The notes below the pieces were generated by a model. The model saw nothing but the letters and a program-made list of their open reading frames with translations, had not been told where the DNA came from and made no database searches. Shown here in pieces: positions 27,531 through 37,331 of a stretch of 64,000 bases of DNA. The stretch lies in contig JAJRSO010000002.1 in the NCBI GenBank assembly GCA_024278755.1, positions 100,350 to 164,349 on the forward strand. The letters run 5' to 3'. Made by a program: the position numbers and the translations under genes. Source of the DNA: Calditrichota bacterium. Lineage in GTDB: Bacteria; Calditrichota; Calditrichia; Calditrichales; Calditrichaceae. Position 1 is the stretch's first letter. Each line of letters opens with the position of its first letter.

Positions 27531-30200
27531 ATGAACCAAAAGATGAATATTCTGTTCGTACATTATGTTGCTTTCCTTTTTCTCTTTCTTGCAGGCAATT
27601 CTATAAAAGGGTTCAGCCAACTGCAAACACGGCCACCGGAACCGATTTCTTTCTTTGGCTTTGTCCCCGGCAGCGACCAAAACCTGTTTGATTACGAAGC
27701 GTTGATTTCGTACTTAAAAAAAGCAGACGCCGCTTCGGATAAAATGAAAATGATTGAAGTCGGTACGACTCCATTGGGCAAACCGATGTATCTCGCTTTT
27801 ATTTCATCCGCCGAAAATATTGCCAATTTAGAAAAGCTAAAAAAGATAAATAAAGCGCTGGCCCTTAATCCGAGTTTATCAAAAACAGAGCGCAGCCGTT
27901 ATTTTAAAGATGGCAAAGTGTTTTTACTGGCTACCCTGTCGATGCATTCCGGTGAAGTGGGGCCTTCGCAGGCGGCGCCGCTAATTGTGTATGAATTACT
28001 AACTTCGGATGATCCGCAGTTGCGTTCTCAATTAGATAACGTTGTTTTTATGTTTGTGCCTAACCATAATCCGGATGGGATGGATATGGTAGTGAATAAT
28101 TACAAGCGCTACAAAGGTACCAGGTACGAAGGCGCCACTCTGCCCGGTGTTTATCATAAATATGTCGGCCACGATAATAACCGTGATTTTGTAACGCTAA
28201 GTCAGGAGGATACTAAAACAATTGCCCGTATTTATACTTCCGAATGGTATCCGCAGGTGATGGTAGAAAAACATCAGATGGGTTCGCACGGGCCGCGCTA
28301 TTTTGTGCCGCCCATGCACGATCCCATTGCCGAGAATATCGACGCGGAAATCTGGAACTGGACCTGGGTGTTCGGTTCGAATATGGTGAAAGACATGACC
28401 GAAAAAGGTCTAAAAGGCGTTTCGCAGCACAACCTGTTTGACGATTACTGGCCGGGCTCTACCGAAACCGCTCTGTGGAAAAATATCGTCAGTTTGCTTA
28501 CCGAAGCCGCCGGAGTGAAAGACGCCACGCCTATTTATGTGGAACCCAATGAATTGCGCGGTTACGGAAAAGGATTATCCGAATATAAAAAAAGTATCAA
28601 TATGGCGCTTCCGTGGCCGGGGGGCTGGTGGCGGTTGGGTGATATTGTGCAGTATGAAATTGAATCTACTAAATCCATGATAAAAACCTGTGCTTTGCAG
28701 CGCGAAGAATTATTACGATTCCGCAATAATCTCTGCCGTAGAGAAGTTCAAAAAGGAAAAACAGAGGCGCCGTTTTATTATCTGTTTCCCGCCAAACAAC
28801 ATGATCCCGGTGAACTGTTTGCCTTAATCAAACTATTGCAGGAGCATGGAGTAACCGTTTCGCGCTTAACAGAAAACTATACGTTTGGTAGTTTACACGG
28901 ATTAAAGGGGGATTTTATTGTTTCGTTAGCGCAACCTTACCGCTCATTTATTAAAGAGGTGCTGGAAGCGCAAACATTTCCGCTGCGCCACTATACGCCC
29001 AACGGGAAAATCATTAAGCCCTATGATATAACCAGTTGGTCGCTGCCTCTGCACCGCGGCGTCCGGACTATAGCGGTGGACGAATACCCCGGTCATCTCG
29101 AATCTGCCCTGAAAGCTCTGCCCAATGATTTTGAGGTACAAACGGAAATCCCCGAAACGTTTTGGGCGACGGTACTCAATGTAAATTACAATGAGAGTTT
29201 TAAAACGGCCTTTAAAGCGCTTGGACTGGGACTGACGGTCAAGCGGCTGGAAAAGATTGTGGATTATAACGATCAGAAAATTCCCAATGGAAGTTTTGTT
29301 GTTTTTTATCAGGCTTCTAAAAAGAAAGAACTGAAAGCTCTGTTACAAAATTTATCGTTTACACCTCTCTATTTAAACAAACCGGTAAGCATGGAAACAA
29401 CGACGGTAAAAATGCCGCGTATCGCATTGGTGGAAACCTGGTTTCACGATATGGACGCCGGCTGGACGCGCTTTATCTTCGACCGGTACAGGATTCCCTA
29501 TACGGTAAAGCATCCGGGTGATTTTGAAAAGACGAATTTTGCCAAAAATTTTGATATAGTCGTTTTTCCGGATGCGGATAAAAATATCTTAATGAGCGGG
29601 AAACGGAAATCGAAAGACGCTTATTTTGTGAGCAATTATCCGCCGCAATATACTAAGGGGATTGGCGAAAAGGGTTTCGAAAAGCTGATGACCTTTTTGG
29701 ATAAAGGCGGCAAAATTATTTCCTGGGGACGCTCAACGGCCCTGTTTATGGGCGCCTTGAAAATTAAACATTCCAAAAAAAATATCGAAGAATTTCAGTT
29801 GCCCATCGAAGATATCTCCGCGGCGGCAGCTAAAGACGGTCTGTATGTGCCGGGATCGTTTATGAAAATTGAACTGAAACAGGATCACCCGTTGACCCTG
29901 GGGCTGGAAAAGGAAATCGGCGTGTTTTACCGCGGCCGACCCATTTTTGCCACGTCATTTCCCAATTTTGATATGGATCGCCGGGTGATTGCCAAATTCC
30001 CGGAAACGGATATTTTACTGAGCGGCTACGCGGAGAAGGAAGAAAAGTTAGCGGATCGTACCGTAATGGCCTGGCTCAAAAAGGGCAGAGGGCAACTTGT
30101 GCTGTACGGATTCAATCCCCAGTTCCGGGCTTCGACTCAGGTTTCATTTAAATTGATTTTTAACGCCCTGTTACTACCGGATGTGAAAAAAATGTATTGA
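27531..30200 (+). CDS. Secreted zinc carboxypeptidase, M14 family
   Basis: This 889-residue exported enzyme has a signal peptide ending around residue 28 (hydrophobic AFLFLFLAGNSIKGFS). Its catalytic domain is of M14 type. The zinc ligands HSGE are H139 and E142, the third histidine is probably H248 or H253 in KHQMGSHGPRYF, and the proton-acceptor Glu is probably E325 in SLLTEAAG. The C-terminal ~450 residues extend past the peptidase and include a class I glutamine-amidotransferase-like or flavodoxin-like fold region (DIVVFPDADKNILMSG). It cleaves C-terminal residues from extracellular peptides by family analogy. It lies 79 bases after the TonB receptor/DUF4249 pair, consistent with peptide scavenging. 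Confidence 0.85.
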   Translation: MNQKMNILFVHYVAFLFLFLAGNSIKGFSQLQTRPPEPISFFGFVPGSDQNLFDYEALISYLKKADAASDKMKMIEVGTTPLGKPMYLAFISSAENIANLEKLKKINKALALNPSLSKTERSRYFKDGKVFLLATLSMHSGEVGPSQAAPLIVYELLTSDDPQLRSQLDNVVFMFVPNHNPDGMDMVVNNYKRYKGTRYEGATLPGVYHKYVGHDNNRDFVTLSQEDTKTIARIYTSEWYPQVMVEKHQMGSHGPRYFVPPMHDPIAENIDAEIWNWTWVFGSNMVKDMTEKGLKGVSQHNLFDDYWPGSTETALWKNIVSLLTEAAGVKDATPIYVEPNELRGYGKGLSEYKKSINMALPWPGGWWRLGDIVQYEIESTKSMIKTCALQREELLRFRNNLCRREVQKGKTEAPFYYLFPAKQHDPGELFALIKLLQEHGVTVSRLTENYTFGSLHGLKGDFIVSLAQPYRSFIKEVLEAQTFPLRHYTPNGKIIKPYDITSWSLPLHRGVRTIAVDEYPGHLESALKALPNDFEVQTEIPETFWATVLNVNYNESFKTAFKALGLGLTVKRLEKIVDYNDQKIPNGSFVVFYQASKKKELKALLQNLSFTPLYLNKPVSMETTTVKMPRIALVETWFHDMDAGWTRFIFDRYRIPYTVKHPGDFEKTNFAKNFDIVVFPDADKNILMSGKRKSKDAYFVSNYPPQYTKGIGEKGFEKLMTFLDKGGKIISWGRSTALFMGALKIKHSKKNIEEFQLPIEDISAAAAKDGLYVPGSFMKIELKQDHPLTLGLEKEIGVFYRGRPIFATSFPNFDMDRRVIAKFPETDILLSGYAEKEEKLADRTVMAWLKKGRGQLVLYGFNPQFRASTQVSFKLIFNALLLPDVKKMY

Positions 30201-30533
30201 GAACGGTCCGGGACTCGACTCGGCTCTGCTCATCCTGACATAATTTTTAAAAAGGCGAAAATTTTATTTCCCCTTAAAAGAGAGGGTAGGAGTTGTAAAA
30301 ATTGATAAAACAGTGTTATTGCAATTTTGCACTATTGTTTAGCACTCCATTAATCCCCCTTTAAGGATATTCTATATTTATTACAATAGGCTGAGATGTA
30401 ATAAAATACTGTTATCCTGTCCCGAAGGGACACCTTTGGCGTAAGGAACCTGTAGCGGAATCCCTGACAAATGTTGTAAAGTCAAAAAGTTTCTTTTCTG
30501 CCGCAGACAAATCCGATAGACGGCCATCCGTTT
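30201..30533. repeat. Intergenic region with hairpin repeats
   Basis: No gene is seen in these 333 bases. They hold a CCCCTT...AGAGGGTAGGAGTTGT hairpin near 30270-30297 that resembles copies near 32545 and 37165. A small palindrome TGTCCCGAAGGGACA lies at about 30418-30432, and its flanks resemble the inverse of sequence near 41560-41595. Confidence 0.5.
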
Positions 30534-30953
30534 TTATTCAGGCATTATAACAGGAATTACTTTCCTTTTTTCTTTTCGATAAACTCTGAAATCGTTATCC
30601 AAAGTACATATTGTACTTTCCGAAATTTGTTCACTCATTCTAACCAGGCAGGCATCTGCTAACGACATAGGCAAATTACTATATTTTTTCATTAAACTCA
30701 CAATTGTACGAATCTCGGAATCGAGTGTAAAAGGTATTTGAATTAATTCTCTTTCTAATAATTCGAACACATTTTCCGTGCCATTTTCTGTGTTTCTTAA
30801 AAGAAAACAAACTTCAGATATGACGGATTCACAAGTAAAAAAGGGCGGGTTTAGTTGAGAAAACCGGGATAGAGCCCAATCGTGATAATAATCCGATTTG
30901 TTTAGGAACGCCACTAAAGGCCCGGTATCGACGATTATTTTTTTAGGTTTCAT
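30534..30953 (-). CDS. PIN-domain toxin, VapC-like
   Basis: The 139-residue protein has the acidic PIN quartet: D9 (IIVDTGPLVAFLN), E47 (VISEVCFLL), D100 (SLADACLVR) and D119/D121 (TLDNDFRVY). PIN toxins are Mg-dependent ribonucleases that cut tRNA or rRNA. It overlaps the upstream ribbon-helix-helix gene by four bases, the usual antitoxin-toxin order. Confidence 0.88.
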   Translation of the reverse strand: MKPKKIIVDTGPLVAFLNKSDYYHDWALSRFSQLNPPFFTCESVISEVCFLLRNTENGTENVFELLERELIQIPFTLDSEIRTIVSLMKKYSNLPMSLADACLVRMSEQISESTICTLDNDFRVYRKEKRKVIPVIMPE

Positions 30954-31189
30954 TGCCCATATCCGGAAAGATATTCTTTATTTGTTGAAAGGTCAGGCGC
31001 GTCTTTCACGCTGCCGGCGAGATCTTTAGCCAAATCATAAAATGTGCCTTGCTTATCTAAATCGTCCTTATCAAAATAATCAAGCAGGGCATTTCTAACA
31101 ATCTCTGATTTACTCAGGCCTTTACGTTTTGAATAGGTTTTAAGCTTTTCTTTTATAATGCCGGGTATTTTTAACGTTAATGTATCCAT
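30950..31189 (-). CDS. Ribbon-helix-helix antitoxin, VapB/CopG-like
   Basis: The 79-residue protein has an N-terminal ribbon-helix-helix (MDTLTLKIPGIIKEKLKTYS, then a helix containing LSKSEIVRNALLDYF). A short C-terminal segment likely wraps the toxin. It should neutralise the PIN protein encoded immediately downstream and repress the operon through the inverted repeat upstream. Confidence 0.87.
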   Translation of the reverse strand: MDTLTLKIPGIIKEKLKTYSKRKGLSKSEIVRNALLDYFDKDDLDKQGTFYDLAKDLAGSVKDAPDLSTNKEYLSGYGQ

Positions 31190-31219
31190 TACGCTCTCTT
31201 GTGTTACTTATTTGGCAGT

Positions 31220-31232
31220 AATGTAATACATT
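31220..31232. promoter_or_regulatory. Probable operator of the toxin-antitoxin pair
   Basis: AATGTA-A-TACATT is a perfect inverted repeat nested inside a wider TAATG...CATTA pair. It lies 31 bases upstream of the antitoxin start, where autoregulating RHH antitoxins bind. Confidence 0.55.
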
Positions 31233-31317
31233 GCATTAAAAAGTCAATACTAAGATACTTAAGGGTGATTTATGAATCATTTTGGCGAAGACAAAATGGG
31301 GTTATTAAAATAGCAAA

Positions 31318-32517
31318 TTAGAAAGAAAATTCTAGCCGTAAAAAATACTGCGCCGGGTAACCGCCATATTGAGATGCGCTTTTGCCGCTGCTTAAAAAGG
31401 CCAGCGCGTACAACCCCCAGTTATCCGACAGAGAATATTGCAGCGACGGCGCGCTGATTTGCGAACGGTCCGTGGGATTGAACAAAATAAAATAGTTGAC
31501 CCGCAAGAGAGGTGTTAAATTGTAGGCCAATTCCTGAAACAGTGAATGCCGGGAAGGACTGAGCTCACCGGTGTGTAAAATATCGAAATTGCGTATGGCG
31601 CTGTTTTGAGTAGCTCCCAATTCGTTAAACAGATATTCCGTATGCAGATAAAAACTATTGGCAAACGTATAATCCAAGGAAAGCACCATATTCCAGAATG
31701 GCGTATTAATTATGGTTGGCGGTAAATATGTTCCACCCAGCTGAGCAATATTGATGAATGAGTAAAAACTTATATCCGGTTTGCTGTAAACAAGCTCGCC
31801 GCGAAATCCGGCCCCGGCCAGACTGCCCGACCAGTTCATTCCATAGCGCTGTTTTTCTTCCTGCCAGGCGGCTAATATATTAAAATCATATTCCCATACA
31901 TTAAACACGTAACGCGCGGCAACCATCTGTTTGCGCTTGTCCTTTGAGGGTGCAAAAGCCACATCAAATTGTGAAGTGGGGCCCGTGTAATATTGAACGC
32001 GCAGGGCGTCGCTGCCCGGCTTTTCTTCGTAATCAAAATCTAAAATATTAAAGGGATTAAAAAAATCGCTGATATTCCAGACCAGCGCGCTGCCCCAGGC
32101 GATGCGCTGCCGTCCGGCGGTGATTTGCCAGTCGCCGTGCGACCAGTCCAGATAAAGGCGGTCGATGTTTCCGGAAGCGCGCAAATCCTGCCTGGAAAAA
32201 TAATTCCAATCCAGGTCAATATAGCTGTTGTTTACGGTAAACGCATCTAAAAATTGTTGCGCACCCTTTTGGTTCTTCTGATAAATAAACAAGTGGCGCG
32301 ATTGCACGGACAATGTAAAATCCCCCGCGTAGGCATTACTATTTAACCTACCCTGCACCGTGTTTTGCCACCGCCCGGTATGGGTCGGCATTCCTTCATA
32401 AGTCCCGTCCGAATAGGACAGCATATCCTTCACATAGCCGCCCCATTCCAGTTCCTGTGCGGGAAGGGTATGAGTAAGAAACACAAAAAAGATACTGGTA
32501 ATGATAAATTTGTTCAT
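31318..32517 (-). CDS. Outer-membrane beta-barrel protein of the export cluster
   Basis: The 399-residue protein has a signal peptide (MNKFIITSIFFVFLTHTLPAQ) and mature sequence built from amphipathic strands rich in aromatic residues. Examples are LYLDWSHGDWQITAGRQRIAWGSALVWNISDFFNPF and the terminal YFLRLEFSF. The GRQRIAWG...NISDFFNPFN segment is shared with DUF1302-like barrels often encoded with LolA-like proteins. It is the last gene of a minus-strand cluster of an ABC exporter, a LolA-like carrier and a TetR regulator, and would be the outer-membrane end of that path. Confidence 0.8.
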   Translation of the reverse strand: MNKFIITSIFFVFLTHTLPAQELEWGGYVKDMLSYSDGTYEGMPTHTGRWQNTVQGRLNSNAYAGDFTLSVQSRHLFIYQKNQKGAQQFLDAFTVNNSYIDLDWNYFSRQDLRASGNIDRLYLDWSHGDWQITAGRQRIAWGSALVWNISDFFNPFNILDFDYEEKPGSDALRVQYYTGPTSQFDVAFAPSKDKRKQMVAARYVFNVWEYDFNILAAWQEEKQRYGMNWSGSLAGAGFRGELVYSKPDISFYSFINIAQLGGTYLPPTIINTPFWNMVLSLDYTFANSFYLHTEYLFNELGATQNSAIRNFDILHTGELSPSRHSLFQELAYNLTPLLRVNYFILFNPTDRSQISAPSLQYSLSDNWGLYALAFLSSGKSASQYGGYPAQYFLRLEFSF

Positions 32518-32813
32518 AAGTACCCTTAAAATTCCGAATATATACTCCCCCTAAAAAAGGGGGTAGGGGGTTGTGAAAATACGACTACGATTGGACAAAA
32601 TTGGTTACAACCCCTGTCGTTCCTTTAAATGAGGATGTTGTTCTCTACTGTTGCAGTTTCCCTTTTAGTCGCGGATTTACACAGTATAAAACGGATAAAA
32701 ACAAACTAAAAGCGCCGGGAATCAATATTTGAGTCTTTTTGTTTTATCTCCGTATTCTTGGTGGCTAAAAAACCTTTTTGCAACACTCTGTCTTAAGGGG
32801 ACAAACTGCTATC
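32518..32813. repeat. Intergenic hairpin repeat
   Basis: The hairpin near 32546-32567 (CCCCCT-AAAAAA-GGGGGTAGGGGGTTGT) belongs to the same family as copies near 30270 and, inverted, 37165. No gene or clear promoter is seen in the rest. Confidence 0.55.
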
Positions 32814-33497
32814 CTACCTCTTTTCATCCTTATCGATTCGCCCGTCCACCAGGGTAACAATGCGCCGGGCGCGGTTCATCACCTTGGCGTCGTGGGTGGA
32901 AAAGATAAAGGTCATTTCGTATTTTTTATTCAGCGCTTCCATTAAATCCAGTAAAGATTCCGCCGATTCGGAATCTAAGTTAGCGGTGGGTTCGTCCGCC
33001 AGAACAAAATTGGGATGGGAAGCCAAAGCGCGGGCCACGGCCACCCGCTGCTGCTGTCCGCCGGAAAGCATGGCCGGACGGGTATCGAGCCGGTCGGCCA
33101 GACCGACCGATTCCAGCAGTTCCGCGGCGCGCTGTTCGCGCTCTTTTTTGGAAATCCCCTGCAAAAGCATAATAAATTCCACATTTTCCCGGGCGCTGAG
33201 CACCGGAATTAAATTATAGGCCTGAAACACAAAACCGATATGATGCAGGCGGTAATCAATCAAGGCGCCGGATGAAAGGGCGGCAATATCCTGCCCGTCA
33301 ATATGGACGCTTCCGCCGCTGGGTTTATCTAATCCGCCGATGATATTCAGTAAAGTGGTTTTGCCGGAACCGGACGGCCCCACAATGGCGGTAAACTCGG
33401 ATTTGTCAATTTTGAGATTCACGTCTTTTAAGGCGTGCACCGGCACCGCTGTGGTATTGTAGGTTTTATTCAGGTTGCTGATTTCGATTAAGGCCAT
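32814..33497 (-). CDS. ABC transporter ATPase, LolD/MacB type
   Basis: About 227 residues with Walker A GPSGSGKTT, signature LSGGQQQRVAVARAL and Walker B FVLADEPTANLDSES. The sequence is typical of ATPases that power FtsX-like permeases (LolD, MacB). An ATG at 33503 is also in frame. The ATG at 33497 (MALIEISNL) has the better distance from AAGGA. It serves the two permeases encoded upstream. Confidence 0.93.
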   Translation of the reverse strand: MALIEISNLNKTYNTTAVPVHALKDVNLKIDKSEFTAIVGPSGSGKTTLLNIIGGLDKPSGGSVHIDGQDIAALSSGALIDYRLHHIGFVFQAYNLIPVLSARENVEFIMLLQGISKKEREQRAAELLESVGLADRLDTRPAMLSGGQQQRVAVARALASHPNFVLADEPTANLDSESAESLLDLMEALNKKYEMTFIFSTHDAKVMNRARRIVTLVDGRIDKDEKR

Positions 33498-33609
33498 TTT
33501 CATTTTCCTTATTATTTCCGATTGTCAATTTCCAAGGTCGTAATCCCCCGATAAATGGAAATTCTGTCTTTAGTCTTTATACTTACTACTTGCTACTTAC
33601 TAATCTCTT

Positions 33610-34827
33610 TTAAAAACTTCGAATCGCTTCGGACGGCAACAACCGGGTGGCTTTGAGCGCCGGGAAAATGGCCGCCATATTGGCCACCACGAGTATCATC
33701 AGCGGTAGAATTAGATACATTTCCGGCGGCAGGGTCGGGAAGAGCAAGGTTTCCGCGCCGAAGCTTTCCATACTTTTAGCCACAATGGATAAATCGATGC
33801 CGGTTTTGGCAAAGACGGCGATGGTTGAAAATCCGATGATGATTCCGAGGATTCCACCGGTCAGCGACAGCAGCACCGTTTCCAGAATGATTAGTTTGAA
33901 CAGACGGCTTTTTTTCATGCCCACTGCAATCAGCACGCCGAATTCACGCACCCGGTCCACCACGGACATCAGCATCGTATTGGTGATGCCGAAAAGCAGC
34001 GCCAATAAAATAATAAACACAAACAGGTAGGAATACACCAGCATCGTATCTTTTAAAAAGGCCATTTCGGGGGCGATTTCATTCCAGCTCTGAATTTCCA
34101 GATTAGTATAGTTTCCTTTCAATTCTTTCAGCACAGGGGGAATCATATCGCTGTGCTTCACGCGGATGGTAATTTCGTGCAGCAGGGGCGCGTTTAATCC
34201 CAGAATGCGCGTTAAATCGGTTTGTTCGATAAAAACCCGGCTTTCGTCGAATTGGGCGGAAGCGGATTTAAAAATCCCGGCCACCCGGCAGGCGATGTAA
34301 TTGATATCCCCGCGCAGGTCCTGAAAGCTAAGCACGAATTTGGAATGCAGTTTCAGGCCCAGCCGATCGGCTAATTTTTTACCGATTACCGCCGGGTTTC
34401 GCTTATCGCTGTCGAAATAGCTGCCTTCAATTATCTTGTTTGCGATGTTGGTGACCCGGCGTTCGTCCCCGGGAACCAGCGCCATTATCTGAATGGCAAA
34501 CGAAGAGGTGGGCGACGAAGCGATTCCCTGAATCAGCATTCGTCCGGACGCCGCCTGGACGGCGCTGTTTTTTTGCAGATTATTCAAAATTTGCAGCCCG
34601 TCCGGGATATAATTTTTCACATCGTATTCGTCGCTGTAACCCGGCTTGTGTATCTGGATATGCCCCAAATCGCCGTTAATGGCGGTTTCCACCGAAGATT
34701 CGGTCATTCCCATCATCACCGCATCCGAGAACAGGCCGCCCCACAACCCGAAGGCCAGAGCCAGGATGATTATGGCGCTGCGTTTTTTATTGCGCCAGAT
34801 GTTTTTCCACGCTAATTGTAGTAACAT
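33610..34827 (-). CDS. ABC transporter permease, FtsX/LolC-E/MacB type
   Basis: The 405-residue protein has one N-terminal TM helix (about 15-40), a large periplasmic domain and three C-terminal TM helices. The FtsX-family motif MLMSVVDRVREFGVLIAVGM precedes the penultimate helices. It opens MLLQLAWKNIWRNKKRSAII, nearly the same as its neighbour (MYFSLSWRNIWRNKKRTVIV), so the two form a heterodimer that arose by duplication. It extracts or exports a lipophilic cargo using the adjacent ATPase. Confidence 0.9.
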   Translation of the reverse strand: MLLQLAWKNIWRNKKRSAIIILALAFGLWGGLFSDAVMMGMTESSVETAINGDLGHIQIHKPGYSDEYDVKNYIPDGLQILNNLQKNSAVQAASGRMLIQGIASSPTSSFAIQIMALVPGDERRVTNIANKIIEGSYFDSDKRNPAVIGKKLADRLGLKLHSKFVLSFQDLRGDINYIACRVAGIFKSASAQFDESRVFIEQTDLTRILGLNAPLLHEITIRVKHSDMIPPVLKELKGNYTNLEIQSWNEIAPEMAFLKDTMLVYSYLFVFIILLALLFGITNTMLMSVVDRVREFGVLIAVGMKKSRLFKLIILETVLLSLTGGILGIIIGFSTIAVFAKTGIDLSIVAKSMESFGAETLLFPTLPPEMYLILPLMILVVANMAAIFPALKATRLLPSEAIRSF

Positions 34828-34839
34828 TTTATTTCCTTC

Positions 34840-36054
34840 CTATCCGTGCATGGTTTTGGCCGGGTCCAGTTTACGGATGTAGAGCCAGGGATACACGGCG
34901 GTTATAAGCGCGATAATTAAAATAACCAGCGCCTGGGATGAAAAAATAGTGGGGTCTGTGCTGAAACCGATAACGGCTTCGATGCCCATTTTGTCGTAAA
35001 TTTTAGCGGCGTCCCCTGTAATGGGAATGGGTGAGCGGGCCATCAGCCAGACAACGGGCACGCTAACCGCCAGCCCGGCAATGAATCCGAGAGAAGCCAC
35101 CATCAGCGTTTCCAGGGTGGTGGCCAGAATGAGTTTCCAGCGGCGCATCCCCACCGAAATCAGGATACTGAATTCCCGCGCCCGTTCGGCCACCATCATC
35201 ATAATAGTGCCGAAAACGCCGAAACCAATCACCACGTACAAAATAGCTAACATAATAATACCGCCGGCATTGTCCGCTTCGATGTTTTCTTTCACGTCGG
35301 GCAGCATTTCATCCCAGGTCATTACCGCGTATTTATCGCCGGTGCTATTTTTAACCGCGCTCACCACACCGTCGAGATGGCGGATGTCATCAATCAAAAT
35401 GGGCAGAGAAGTTATGCGTCCTTCAGCCCAGAATATCTGCTGAGCGTTGGGCAGGGATAAAAGAACCAGGCCGTTGTTCATTATCTTAAGCGGCATTTTT
35501 ACCAGTCCGACCACCGGAATTTCGGCCGCGGCAATCTGCCCGTGGTAACCCTGGCCATACAGCACGATGCTGTCGCCCACCTGTAGTTGCAGCATTTTTG
35601 CCAGGCCGGCGCCCAGCAGAGCGCCCTGCGACTGTTTGTTTAAATAGGCCCCGGAAACAAGCCGCTTTTTTAATCCGCTAAAGGTGTTTTCCGCTTGCGG
35701 GTCGATACCGATAACCTGGCTGACCTTGGTGCTGCTGTCGTGCGAAACCAACGCGTAGGCTTCGAGGCGCGGGGTCACGGCCTCAGCGTGTTCGATTTTC
35801 CTGAGCGCTTCGATTTGTTGCTCAGAGATAGTAAAGCTCTTTTCCAGCGAACGGTTTTCCCAGTAACCGACGCCCTGCACCTGCAGGTAACCGGTAAACA
35901 TTTTTGCCGAAGAATGAATCATATAGGCGTAGGAACCCAATTGCATCGAACGCATCACCACGGCCATCAGCACGGCAAAAAACACCGAGGCCGCCACGAT
36001 GACGGTGCGTTTTTTATTTCGCCAGATATTGCGCCAGCTTAGTGAGAAATACAT
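34840..36054 (-). CDS. ABC transporter permease, FtsX/LolC-E/MacB type
   Basis: This 404-residue paralogue of the next permease has the same topology: one TM, a periplasmic domain, then three TMs. MMMVAERAREFSILISVGMRRWK is the family motif. AAAGGA precedes the ATG. Twelve bases separate it from the second permease gene, indicating co-translation. Confidence 0.9.
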   Translation of the reverse strand: MYFSLSWRNIWRNKKRTVIVAASVFFAVLMAVVMRSMQLGSYAYMIHSSAKMFTGYLQVQGVGYWENRSLEKSFTISEQQIEALRKIEHAEAVTPRLEAYALVSHDSSTKVSQVIGIDPQAENTFSGLKKRLVSGAYLNKQSQGALLGAGLAKMLQLQVGDSIVLYGQGYHGQIAAAEIPVVGLVKMPLKIMNNGLVLLSLPNAQQIFWAEGRITSLPILIDDIRHLDGVVSAVKNSTGDKYAVMTWDEMLPDVKENIEADNAGGIIMLAILYVVIGFGVFGTIMMMVAERAREFSILISVGMRRWKLILATTLETLMVASLGFIAGLAVSVPVVWLMARSPIPITGDAAKIYDKMGIEAVIGFSTDPTIFSSQALVILIIALITAVYPWLYIRKLDPAKTMHG

Positions 36055-36151
36055 ATTTTATCCTTTACTATTTCCAATTTCCGAGAACCAATTTCCAAGA
36101 ACCCACCCCTAACCCCTCCCGAGAGGGGGATTGGTATACTCGCCAGCTAAT

Positions 36152-36215
36152 TGTCATCCCCGAATGGTCTATCGGGGATCCAGAATAGATTCCCGCTAAA
36201 GGATTGCGGGAATGA
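36152..36215. repeat. Dispersed GTCAT(T/C)CCCG hairpin repeat
   Basis: An outer pair, GTCATCCCCG and CGGGAATGAC, encloses two inner hairpins (CCCCGAATGGTCTATCGGGG and CCCGCTAAAGGATTGCGGG). A second copy lies at 44852-44939. It occupies the gap between the permease and LolA-like genes. Confidence 0.75.
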
Positions 36216-36271
36216 CGATTTTTTTGTTTGTTTTTTCTTGACCTTTGGCAATTGGAAATTGGTTCTTTGAT

Positions 36272-37021
36272 TTACCTTACCTTTTTCATATTCTGTCGCG
36301 AGAAAAAGGATGTTTTGTGTTTGACATTAAACTTGATTTCCAGATATTCCATCACCGTTTTTTGTCCCGGCTTGTTTACGGGAATCATTTCCCAGTGGGT
36401 GGGAATCAGGCGGCCGCCCATTTTTTTTACCTTACTGCCTGCCATTGTTTTTATCAGTTCGTCGTCTTCGTCAAAATAATCTGCTTTGAGCTGCAGGTAT
36501 CCTTTTTTGGAAATCCAGGCCAAAATTTTACCCCACACCACGCCGGCGTCCGGTTTGGGGGTTAACTGAATTTTATAGCAATCGTAGCCGTCGATAATCT
36601 CGCTGCCGATAATTTTGTGTGTATAATCATCCACAATGGAAGACTGGCGCACCAAATCGTCGTTGGTAAAATCGGAACCCATCCAGGATTGCAGCATCAT
36701 TGAGGGGGGGATTTTAATCACCCGGCGTACGGATGGAATCCAGTTCCATACTTCCTTTTTCCGTTTCAGGGTAACGTATCCTTTGTTTTTGGCCGGCTTG
36801 GTAATCAGCAGCAGACTGTAATCCGGTTCCAGCGCCCAGACCTTCATTTCCATTTTACGCGCCCAGTCCGGCTTAATCACTTCCATTGTGATTTTGCTGT
36901 AGCTGCCCTTGGAACGAATTAAATCGTTGGCTTTACGGACGATTTCTTTGGCGTCCCGGGCAAAGAGGTGCATTTGGCCGAACAATAAGAATAATAGAAA
37001 TAGCTTTAACGTTGATTTCAT
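36272..37021 (-). CDS. Outer-membrane lipoprotein-sorting protein (LolA-like)
   Basis: The 249-residue exported protein has a signal peptide (MKSTLKLFLLFLLFGQMHLFA) and a LolA-like fold. Indicative segments are DLIRSKGSYSKITMEVIKPDW, WNWIPSVRRVIKIPPSMMLQSWMGSDFTNDDL and GYDCYKIQLTPKPD. Such proteins are hydrophobic-cleft carriers in the periplasm. Here it would receive cargo from the FtsX-type transporter and pass it to the outer membrane, perhaps to the barrel encoded at the end of the cluster. Confidence 0.85.
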   Translation of the reverse strand: MKSTLKLFLLFLLFGQMHLFARDAKEIVRKANDLIRSKGSYSKITMEVIKPDWARKMEMKVWALEPDYSLLLITKPAKNKGYVTLKRKKEVWNWIPSVRRVIKIPPSMMLQSWMGSDFTNDDLVRQSSIVDDYTHKIIGSEIIDGYDCYKIQLTPKPDAGVVWGKILAWISKKGYLQLKADYFDEDDELIKTMAGSKVKKMGGRLIPTHWEMIPVNKPGQKTVMEYLEIKFNVKHKTSFFSRQNMKKVR

Positions 37022-37331
37022 ATTTACCTCATTATCTTATACAAAGGTTCATTTATAATTTTTCTCTTAACAAAAGGCGCGGCCCCGGTACAGCAGTTGA
37101 AAATTAGACCACGGATTACACGGATGAGAATAAGCTAAAAACACTGAGCCTGTAAAAAATACAACCCTTTAATCCCCTTCTTTAAGGGGAAAGAGCATTT
37201 CATTATCCATAATACCTTTTGCGCAGGTATTTACGCCTCACCCCTAATCACTTCCAAGAGGGGAATTGGTTCCTGGAAATTGGCAATTCTTTCTTTGCTC
37301 TTATGTCTTACTTCTTGAGTCTTGTTACCTT
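37022..37331. repeat. Intergenic region with two short hairpin repeats
   Basis: Copies of the C/G-run hairpin family lie at about 37160-37193 (ACAACCC...AATCCCCTTCTTTAAGGGGA) and 37240-37268. A CCACGGATTACACGGAT half-repeat at about 37099-37115 matches the larger CACGAATT repeat family. No gene is seen. Confidence 0.5.
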
